A stretch of DNA of 64,000 bases, from the NCBI GenBank assembly GCA_963754265.1, contig CAVWFB010000011.1, forward strand, positions 49,628 through 113,627. Direction: 5' to 3'. The notes beneath the pieces are model-generated. The model searched no databases, had not been told where the DNA came from, and saw only the letters and a program-made list of their open reading frames with translations. This document shows positions 58,041 through 64,000 of this stretch, piece by piece (within the stretch, counting starts at the first letter, position 1; each line of letters begins with the position of its first letter). A program made the translations under genes and the position numbers. Origin of the DNA: AC-32 sp963754265 (GTDB taxonomy: Bacteria; Actinomycetota; Thermoleophilia; Gaiellales; Gaiellaceae).

Positions 58041-58948
58041 TCCAGGTCGGCCGGCACGAGGTCCGGGTGACGAGCGCCGATCGCGTGCTGTTTCCCGCCG
58101 ACGGCGTGACCAAGGGCGACCTGGCCCAGTACTACGCCGACGTCGGGCCGGCGATCGTTCCGCACCTGCGCGACCGGCCCTTCACGCTCAAGCGCTATCC
58201 CCACGGCATCGACGACCGGCCGTACTTCGCGAAGCAGGCGCCGAAGGGGAAGCCGTCGTGGGTTCCGACTCGGCAGTTCAGAACCTGGCCGCGCGAGGGC
58301 GGCTCGCGGCTCGTCGACTTCGCGCTCGTGAACGAGCCCGCGGCGCTCGTCTGGATGGTGCAGATGAACTGCATCGACATGAACGCCTGGTACTCGCGGG
58401 TCGACAAGCCCGAGCGGCCCGACTATGTCGTCTTCGACCTCGACCCGCCCGAGTCGCGCAACGGCTTCGCGCAGGCGATCCAGGTCGCGCACCTGGTGCG
58501 GGAGGCGCTGGAGGGGCTCGAGCTGCGCTCGTACGTGAAGACGAGCGGCGCCGACGGCATCCACGTTCTCGTCCCGATCACGCGCCGCTCCTCGTACCCG
58601 GAGACCTACGAGCTCGCCGAGCGCGTCTCGCGGGAACTCGAGGCTGAGCACCCCGGCCTGGTGACGACGGAGTGGCTGAAGAAGAAGCGGCGTGGCGTGC
58701 TCGTCGACCACCGCCAGAACGGGCACGGCAAGACGATTGCATCTGCCTACTCGGTACGTCCGAAGCCGGGCGCCCCGGTCTCCACGCCGCTCCACTGGGA
58801 GGAGCTAGGCGAGAAGGTTCGCCCGCGGGACTTCGGCAGGCGCGAGGCGCTGGAGCGGGTCGAGAAGCACGGCGACCTCTTCGAGCCGGTACTCCGCGGA
58901 GGCCAGGCGCTCGGCCCGGCGTTGCGCAGGCTGCGAGCCGACGACTAG
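58022..58948 (+). CDS. Stand-alone LigD-type polymerase (archaeo-eukaryotic primase fold)
   Basis: A 308-residue protein equal to the polymerase domain of LigD, used in bacterial non-homologous end joining. It has VTSADRVLFPADGVTKGDLAQYY, FTLKRYPHGID, the metal Asp pair in VVFDLDPPES, SGADGIHVLVPI and HGKTIASAYSVRPKPGAPVS. No ligase or nuclease domain is fused, and no ku gene is in the window. Mycobacteria have such PolD-like stand-alone paralogues. GTG 58022 lies within the methyltransferase end. It overlaps the convergent secreted-protein gene by 4 bp. Confidence 0.92.
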   Translation: MGDEELIQVGRHEVRVTSADRVLFPADGVTKGDLAQYYADVGPAIVPHLRDRPFTLKRYPHGIDDRPYFAKQAPKGKPSWVPTRQFRTWPREGGSRLVDFALVNEPAALVWMVQMNCIDMNAWYSRVDKPERPDYVVFDLDPPESRNGFAQAIQVAHLVREALEGLELRSYVKTSGADGIHVLVPITRRSSYPETYELAERVSRELEAEHPGLVTTEWLKKKRRGVLVDHRQNGHGKTIASAYSVRPKPGAPVSTPLHWEELGEKVRPRDFGRREALERVEKHGDLFEPVLRGGQALGPALRRLRADD

Positions 58949-59856
58949 GGCCGCAGCGAGCGGGTGTCGACGACCTGGAAGTCGGAGCCCTGGACGCGGT
59001 TCAGGGTGAGCAGCTGCTCGTTGTTCCAGCGCGGATCGGGGGTGCCCGTGACGACCCAGTCGGTGCCGTTGTCCGCCAGGATCATCCCGTAGCGCTGGAG
59101 CGCGACGAGGATCACTCTCGCCTGGGGTGGAAAGCTGTCGACCGGGTAGTCCGCACGCAGGCGCACGCGCATGCCCATCCTCGGAAGCGACGGATCCTCG
59201 AAGTCCCTGCCGGGGTGGCGGGCCGGATAGATGTAGCCGCCACGCGTCCGCCTGACGGTGAAGCGGAGGGCGTGGTCGATCCGTCCCCTCGCTACCTCGT
59301 CGTAGCGGGCGAGGCCGGGAAAGATCGGCAGGCCGGCTGCGTCCGCGGAGGTTTTGCGGGGCGGGCGGAGCCGGTTCGAGCGCAAGCTCCAGGTCGCGCC
59401 GGAGTAGGCGCGCCAGCCCCTGAGAGTCCGGTGGAGGAGGTACAGCTCGTAGAGGCGGCACGCTCCGCGGTCGATGACCAGGGCATGGTCGTCGACGCCG
59501 CCCTCGATCAGCACGCCCTTCGGAATCGGATAGCGGACGTGATCGCTTCCCCATGGGTGATCGAACGTGACGCGCAGCTTGGGCTGCCCGGGTCCGACGA
59601 CGTTGAACGGGATGCCCCTGGTCACTCCGCCGAGCAGCCCGGAGCCGAAATCGGCCCACATTCCCTCGTCGGCGCCGATGGAGTTGACGAGCGTCCGGGA
59701 GTTGGGCGAGACCGGCAGCCGGTCGACGCGGCTGTTCCACGGGTTGTTCTTCGGGAAGATCGGGCACCGGGGAGCGCCGGGCAGGCGAAGCGCCGCAGCT
59801 GAACCGGACAGCAGCGCGAGTAGAGCGAACGTGACGGCGAGTGCGCCCGCTTTCAT
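58945..59856 (-). CDS. Secreted protein of unknown family, tandem paralogue 1
   Basis: A 303-residue exported protein: signal peptide (about 1-22, VTFALLALLSGSAAA), then a Cys-Pro start (APRCPIFPKNNPWNSRVDRL) and conserved segments DHALVIDRGACRLYELYL, SADAAGLPIFPGLARYDE, GRIDHALRFTVRRTRGGYIY and LQRYGMILADNGTDWVVTG. The downstream neighbour has the same length and pattern. Two Cys, few charged patches and many aromatic residues suggest a folded extracellular domain, but I cannot name a function. No transpeptidase or protease site is seen. Confidence 0.8.
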   Translation of the reverse strand: MKAGALAVTFALLALLSGSAAALRLPGAPRCPIFPKNNPWNSRVDRLPVSPNSRTLVNSIGADEGMWADFGSGLLGGVTRGIPFNVVGPGQPKLRVTFDHPWGSDHVRYPIPKGVLIEGGVDDHALVIDRGACRLYELYLLHRTLRGWRAYSGATWSLRSNRLRPPRKTSADAAGLPIFPGLARYDEVARGRIDHALRFTVRRTRGGYIYPARHPGRDFEDPSLPRMGMRVRLRADYPVDSFPPQARVILVALQRYGMILADNGTDWVVTGTPDPRWNNEQLLTLNRVQGSDFQVVDTRSLRP

Positions 59857-59906
59857 GGAAACCTAGGGTTCGCGGCCCTGGCGACCGTCTCCCTAGAGCG
59901 GAAAGG

Positions 59907-60818
59907 TTACGGGTGGAGCGAGCTGGTGTCGACCACTTCGAAGTTCGAGCCCGACACATGGCCGAGCGTGTGCAGCTGGTCGTTCGACCAGCCGCGGTTC
60001 GGCGCGCCCGTGATGTACCAGTCCGAGCCGTTGTCGGCGACGATCATCCCGTAGCGCTTCAGCGCCACGAGCACGATCCGCGCCTGGCGCGGGAACGGAC
60101 GGACGTCGAAGCTCGCCTTCAGGCGCACGCGCAGTCCCATGGGCGGCAGATTCGGCGAGGTGAGATCGCTCGCAAAGTGGCGCGCCGGGTAGAGATAGGC
60201 GCGCCGGGTGCGCTCGACCGTGAAGCGAAGCGCGTGGTCGATCACGCCGCGCCGGACCTCGTCGTAGCGGGCGAGGCCGGGGAAGATCGGGAGGCCTGCG
60301 GCATCCGCGGAGGTCCAGCCGGCCGGTCGAACCCGGTTCGAGCGGAGATTCCAGGTGGCGCCGGCCCAGGCGTGCCAGCGGCCGCCGCGCCGTTCGAGGC
60401 CGCCGAGCTCGTAGAGGCGGCAGGCGCTCTTGTCGAGCAGAAGCGCGTGGTGGTCGCTGCCGCCTTCGATGTGCACGCCCTTCGGGATCGGGTACCCGAC
60501 GTGGTCGCTCTCGTCGTCGTACTCGAAGGTGGGCCGCGAGCGCTTCGTGGAGCGACTGACGACGTCGAACGGAATCCCGATCGGCGAGCCCTGCCAGAGG
60601 CCTGAGCCGAAGTCGGCATGAAGCCCGGTGTCGACGCCGATCGAGGAGATGACGGCGGCCGAGTTCTGCGCCACCGGCAGCTTGTCGACGCGTTTGTTCC
60701 AGGGGTTCGAGGCCGGGAAGACGGGACACCGAGGGGCCCCCGGGACGCGCAGGGCCTGGGCAGCGCCGCCGAGGCAGGCGAGAGCGATCACGACCAGGAC
60801 GGCGGCGGCGCGGCTCAC
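59907..60818 (-). CDS. Secreted protein of unknown family, tandem paralogue 2
   Basis: A second 303-residue exported protein, clearly a paralogue of the gene beside it: APRCPVFPASNPWNKRVDKL, HALLLDKSACRLYELGG, SADAAGLPIFPGLARYDE (identical in both), GVIDHALRFTVERTRRAYLY and LKRYGMIVADNGSDWYITG. Signal peptide about residues 1-22 (AAAVLVVIALACLGGAAQA). GTG 60818 has GATACT six bases before it. The two genes are 50 bp apart and probably arose by tandem duplication. Function unknown. Confidence 0.8.
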   Translation of the reverse strand: MSRAAAVLVVIALACLGGAAQALRVPGAPRCPVFPASNPWNKRVDKLPVAQNSAAVISSIGVDTGLHADFGSGLWQGSPIGIPFDVVSRSTKRSRPTFEYDDESDHVGYPIPKGVHIEGGSDHHALLLDKSACRLYELGGLERRGGRWHAWAGATWNLRSNRVRPAGWTSADAAGLPIFPGLARYDEVRRGVIDHALRFTVERTRRAYLYPARHFASDLTSPNLPPMGLRVRLKASFDVRPFPRQARIVLVALKRYGMIVADNGSDWYITGAPNRGWSNDQLHTLGHVSGSNFEVVDTSSLHP

Positions 60819-60878
60819 CTCATCAGTATCGGGCCTCGGGCGGGCGGACCGCATCCCGCCTTCGGGAAGCCGTTCGAG

Positions 60879-61379
60879 TCAGGCTTCGAGCGCGGAAGCG
60901 TAGATCCGCAGGGTCTCCTCGTCGAAGAGGACGAAGCTCACGCGCTCGACGCGGTCCTGACCGGCCAGCGCCTGCCGTGTCGCCGCCACCGCAACCTCGG
61001 CCGCGCGCTCCGGCGGGTACCCGAAGATGCCGGTGGAGATCGCCGGAATCGCGACGGTGCGGCAGCCGAGCTCGGCTGCCACTGCGATGGCGTTCAGATG
61101 ACACGAGGCGAGCGTCTGCGCCTCCTGCGCGGTGCCGCCCTGCCAGACCGGGCCGACCGTGTGGATGACGTGGCGCGCCGGGAGCCGGTAGCCCGCGGTC
61201 GACTTCGCCTCCCCGGGATCACACCCGCCGAGAGTGCGGCACTCGGCGAGCAGTTCCGGGCCGGCCGCACGGTGGATTGCGCCGTCGACGCCGCCTCCGC
61301 CGAGCAGCGACCCGTTTGCCGCGTTCACGATCGCATCCACCTCTTGCCGGGTGATGTCGCCCTGGACCGCGTCGATCAT
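60879..61379 (-). CDS. Macro-domain protein (O-acetyl-ADP-ribose deacetylase-like)
   Basis: A 166-residue single macro domain of the MacroD type, which hydrolyses O-acetyl-ADP-ribose or removes ADP-ribose from proteins. Marks are QGDITRQEVDAIVNAANGSL, GGGVDGAIHRAAGPEL (the catalytic loop), HVIHTVGPVW and PAISTGIFGYPPERAAEV. ATG 61379. The next gene upstream on this strand ends 24 bp away, so they may be co-expressed; both concern DNA damage or ADP-ribose by family. Confidence 0.93.
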   Translation of the reverse strand: MIDAVQGDITRQEVDAIVNAANGSLLGGGGVDGAIHRAAGPELLAECRTLGGCDPGEAKSTAGYRLPARHVIHTVGPVWQGGTAQEAQTLASCHLNAIAVAAELGCRTVAIPAISTGIFGYPPERAAEVAVAATRQALAGQDRVERVSFVLFDEETLRIYASALEA

Positions 61380-61403
61380 CGAGGCTGCAGCGCCGGGGAC
61401 GGG

Positions 61404-61970
61404 CTAGGTCTTGGCGGCGCGCATCGAGGCCTTGTAGGCGCGCTTCTTGGCCTGGTAGTCCTCGAGCGCCTCGGCCGAGTCCACGTCTCCGAGGGTCGGG
61501 TGCCCCGGCACGAGCTCCTGTGCGGCCGGGACGCCGAAGCGCTTCGCCAGGACGGCGCCGAGCGCCTTGATCTTCATCTCGCCGAAGCCGGGAAGCCCGC
61601 CGATCCGCCGCCGTAGATCGTCGCCGTCCTCCGCGTCGCTCCAGACCCGCTCGGCGTCGCCGCCGTAGTCCTCGACGACGACCACAGCCAGGTCCTGAAC
61701 GCGCTTCGCCATGTTGCCCGGGAAGCGGTGGATCGCCGGCTTCTCGCGAAACACTTCCTGGAGCCGCCCCGGGTCGGTGGCTGCGATCTTGCCCGGCTCG
61801 AGCGTGCCCAGCCGCTGCTTCAGCTTGAGAGGGCCGCTGAAGGCCGTCTGCACCGGCACCTGCTGGTCGAGCGCGAATCCGACGAGGAGCGCGAACGGCT
61901 CTCGGGCGAGCAGCTCGTCGGCCTCGTCGTTTCCCGTGTAGTGCAGCCGATCCGGGTGCGTCGTCGGCAT
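61404..61970 (-). CDS. HhH-GPD base-excision-repair-like protein
   Basis: A 188-residue protein of the helix-hairpin-helix GPD type, seen in actinobacteria as a short DNA-repair-like protein. ALLVGFALDQQVPVQTAFSGP at the start, MAKRVQDLAVVVVEDYGG, and the hairpin LPGFGEMKIKALGAVLAKRFG. The C-terminal KKRAYKASMRAAKT is basic. The catalytic Lys/Asp pair of true glycosylases is not obvious, so its activity is uncertain. ATG 61970 has TAGGAT (61983-61978) seven bases before it. Confidence 0.85.
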   Translation of the reverse strand: MPTTHPDRLHYTGNDEADELLAREPFALLVGFALDQQVPVQTAFSGPLKLKQRLGTLEPGKIAATDPGRLQEVFREKPAIHRFPGNMAKRVQDLAVVVVEDYGGDAERVWSDAEDGDDLRRRIGGLPGFGEMKIKALGAVLAKRFGVPAAQELVPGHPTLGDVDSAEALEDYQAKKRAYKASMRAAKT

Positions 61971-62040
61971 GGTGTCGATCCTACAGCCGTGGTTGACGCA
62001 CGGGATGGGTCGGGATCGCTCCGCCTCCTACAACCAGGGC

Positions 62041-62086
62041 GCGCGCCCTCGGCGCGCGGTTGTCCGCTCGAAGCCCCGCGGCGGGG
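62041..62086. repeat. Two GC-rich hairpins upstream of the cyclase gene
   Basis: GCGCGCC (62041-62047) with GGCGCGC (62051-62057), loop CTC; and CCCCG (62074-62078) with CGGGG (62082-62086), loop CGG. They lie in the 155-bp gap between divergent genes. A role is not evident. Confidence 0.35.
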
Positions 62087-62125
62087 AGGCTGTTCCTGCC
62101 GGAACTCCCGCCGTAGACTCGGAAC

Positions 62126-64000
62126 ATGGCCGCTTGTCCCAACTGTGGCAAGCCCTACGATGACTGGGCCCGCTTCTGCTCGATTTGCGGGACGGAGCTG
62201 GCGACCGAGCCGAGCCCTCCGCGTGAGCTGCGCAAGACCGTGACCGTAGTCTTCTCCGACGTCGCCAACTCGACGCGGCTCGGGGAGCGCCTCGATCCGG
62301 AATCGCACCGGCGCGTGATGGGCGGGTACTTCGACGCGATGCGGGTCGTCCTCGAGCGGCACGGCGGGACCGTCGAGAAGTTCATCGGCGATGCGGTCAT
62401 GGCGGTGTTCGGAATTCCCGTTCTGCACGAGGACGACGCGCTCCGTGCGGTTAGGGCTGCCCTCGAGATGCAGGAGGCGGTCGCCGAGCTCAACCGCGAC
62501 CTGGGTCGTGACTGGGATCTCGAGCTCTCGATCCGAACCGGCGTCAACACGGGCGAGGTCGTGGCCGGGGAGTCGGAGACCGCGCAGAATCTGGTCACCG
62601 GTGACGCGGTCGTCGTAGCCAAGAGACTCGAGGAGACCGCGACGGCCGGCGAGATTCGGCTGGGGGACGGCACCTACCGGCTTGTCAGGGAGATGGTCGA
62701 GGCCGAGCCGCTCGGCCCGGTCAAGGGGAAGGGCAAACCGGCGATCCCGGCGTGGAGCCTCGTGGGACTCGTGCACGGGGACGGGGCGGCGCCGCTCCGG
62801 CTCGACTCGCCGCTCGTCGGGCGCGAGCACGACCTTGCGGCCCTGGAGAAGACCTTCGAGCTCGTCGAGTCGGAGCACGCGTGCCGGCTCATCACGGTGC
62901 TCGGTCCCGCCGGGATCGGCAAGTCCAGGCTGATCCACGAGTTCGTCGACCGCCTGGACGGTCGCGCTCGTGTGCTGCGTGGCCGCTGCCTTCCCTACGG
63001 CGAGGGGATTACGTTCTGGCCGCTCGTCGAGGTGGTCAGACCAGGCCGCAGGACTGATCGACCGCGACACCTCAAGCGAGGCTCGGGACAAGATTGCCGC
63101 GCTCCTCGCCGAGGAACGAGGACGGAGCGCTGACGTGCAGCGCATCGCAGCCGCAGTGGGGATAGACGAGACGGAATCCGACCGGCCGGAGGAGACGTTC
63201 TGGGCAGTCCGACGGCTGTTCGAGGACTTGTCGGCGAGAGCGGCCGTTGGTCATCGTCTTCGATGACATCCAGTGGGCGCAGAGCACCTTCCTCGACCTG
63301 ATCGAGTACGTCGCCGGCTGGACGACGAACGCCCCAGTGCTCGTCTGCTGCCTCGCTCGCCCGGAGCTCCTGGAGCTTCGGGGAGCCTGGAGCCTGCCAA
63401 AGCCGAACTCCGCCGCGATCCTCCTCAAGCCGTTGGGCGAAGAGGACGCCGACGAGTTGATCGCCAATCTGCTCGGGCGGCTGCCGCCTGCTGCGGACGA
63501 CCAGAGGCGGATCGCGTCTGCCGCCCAGGGCAATCCGCTCTTCGTCGAGGAATTGCTGCGAATGCTCCTGGACGAGGGCATCCTCAGGCGCGAGAACGGA
63601 GGCTGGCAGTCGACCGGAGACATGACGGAGCTGGCCGCGCCGCCCACGATCCATGCCCTCCTCTCGGCCCGGCTCGATCGCCTCGAGCCCGAGGAGCGAG
63701 CGGTCATCCAGCGCGCGTCTGTGGCCGGGGAGGTCTTCTGGTGGGGCGCCGTCGCCGAGCTGTCGCCGGAACAGATGCGTCCGAGGGTCGGCGCCCGGCT
63801 GCAGGCACTCGCGCGCATGGAGCTGATTCGCCAGGAGCCCTCGACGTTCGCTGCCGAGGACGCTTTCCGTTTCGGGCACATTCTGATCCGCGATGCGGCC
63901 TATGCGGCCTTGGCCAAAGAGGCCCGCGCGGACCTGCACGAGCGTCTCGCTGGCTGGCTCGAGCAGAAGACCGAGGCCCGGGCGGCGAAGTACGAGGAGA
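62126..64000 (+). pseudogene. Zinc-ribbon / nucleotide cyclase / AAA-type ATPase protein, two frameshifts, cut by window end
   Basis: A large regulator of the cyclase-ATPase type. It has a zinc ribbon (CPNCGKPYDDWARFCSICG), a class III cyclase domain (TVVFSDVANSTRLGERLD, FIGDAVMAVFG, RTGVNTGEVVAG), then a P-loop ATPase with Walker A LGPAGIGKSRLIHEF and, after the breaks, Walker B PLVIVFDDIQWAQ and LLSARLDRLEPEERAVIQRA. Frame changes of one base occur near 63041 (C in CC) and at 63237; correcting both gives one open protein to the window end. ATG 62126 has TAGACT (62114-62119) six bases upstream. Probably adenylate-cyclase-like. Confidence 0.8.

Noticed and set aside
58945..60818. The tandem secreted proteins as L,D-transpeptidases
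   Set aside because: They lack the HGT and SHGC(I/V)R active-site motifs that the real one at 20431 shows.
62126..64000. Programmed +1 frameshifting in the cyclase, PAP2, arsR and arsM genes
   Set aside because: No common slippery sequence, stop codon or stimulator is shared by the five sites. Sequence indels or fresh mutations are simpler.
1..64000. Mobile elements, prophage, integration sites, CRISPR or defence islands
   Set aside because: No transposase, integrase, phage, cas or restriction genes and no long direct or terminal repeats were seen; codon style is uniform throughout.

Overview
The window is strongly GC-rich and densely coded on both strands, and it looks like chromosome from an uncultured, deep-branching actinobacterium. 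My best guess is the Thermoleophilia (Gaiellales or Solirubrobacterales). That is an inference from gene content and style: an eno-pyk-ftsB-DUF501 run, a CysO/CysM/Mec cysteine operon, a seven-iron ferredoxin of the mycobacterial FdxA type, an Rv2578c-like radical SAM protein, many GTG, TTG and apparently CTG starts, and about 28 genes with an actinobacterial TANNNT -10 box only 6-10 nt before the start codon. I see no tRNA, rRNA, CRISPR array, prophage, transposase or other mobile element. No stretch longer than about 235 bp lacks a gene.

Layout. 1-4.5 kb: a truncated acyl-CoA dehydrogenase, an ADP-forming acyl-CoA synthetase and a class III aminotransferase. 4.5-14.6 kb: housekeeping run rplY-pth-mfd, a PPIase lipoprotein, mazG, eno, pyk, an ftsB-like gene and DUF501. 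14.6-24.5 kb: small unknowns, an HTH-receiver fusion, a frameshifted PAP2 phosphatase, a multi-GAF SpoIIE phosphatase, a glycerophosphodiesterase, an L,D-transpeptidase, a thiol-redox set (TlpA/CcmG-like, CcmH-like, CcdA), DUF309, a degenerate receiver and ferredoxin. 24.5-33.3 kb: a VOC protein, a flavoprotein, a NarL-type two-component pair, a radical SAM protein, a cyclase-LiaF-like fusion, an MBL hydrolase, a CBS/CorC membrane protein and a cupredoxin. 33.3-36.1 kb: an overlapping operon for sulfur transfer to cysteine. 36.1-43.1 kb: a TPR protein, the principal sigma factor, an M20 peptidase, HxlR, a PHP phosphatase, an HD-like protein and a frameshifted arsR-arsM pair. 43.1-49.1 kb: a complete phosphate regulon (phoP, a minimal phoR-like kinase, pstS, pstCAB, phoU) with 11-bp direct repeats between the divergent pstS and pstC. 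49.1-58.9 kb: a structured intergenic region, an amidohydrolase, a LacI regulator with two operators, DUF2182, MMPL, DUF1326, an acyl-CoA dehydrogenase, a methyltransferase and a stand-alone LigD polymerase domain. 58.9-64 kb: two tandem 303-residue secreted paralogues, a macro-domain protein, an HhH-GPD protein and a frameshifted cyclase-ATPase cut by the window end.

Most notable: (1) several apparent CTG starts, one of them (40179) almost forced because an in-frame stop lies only four codons upstream of the catalytic motif; (2) widespread leaderless gene architecture; (3) PhoP-like repeats abutting the pstC promoter; (4) paired LacI operators; (5) a 19-bp REP-like palindrome inside a peptidase gene; (6) five apparent frameshifts in four genes, all of the one-extra-base type, which most simply suggests sequence or assembly indels. 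I did not find a convincing wholly new multi-gene system. The best candidates for new biology are the tandem secreted paralogues, the cyclase/LiaF-like fusion, the HTH-receiver protein and the multi-hairpin region after phoU.
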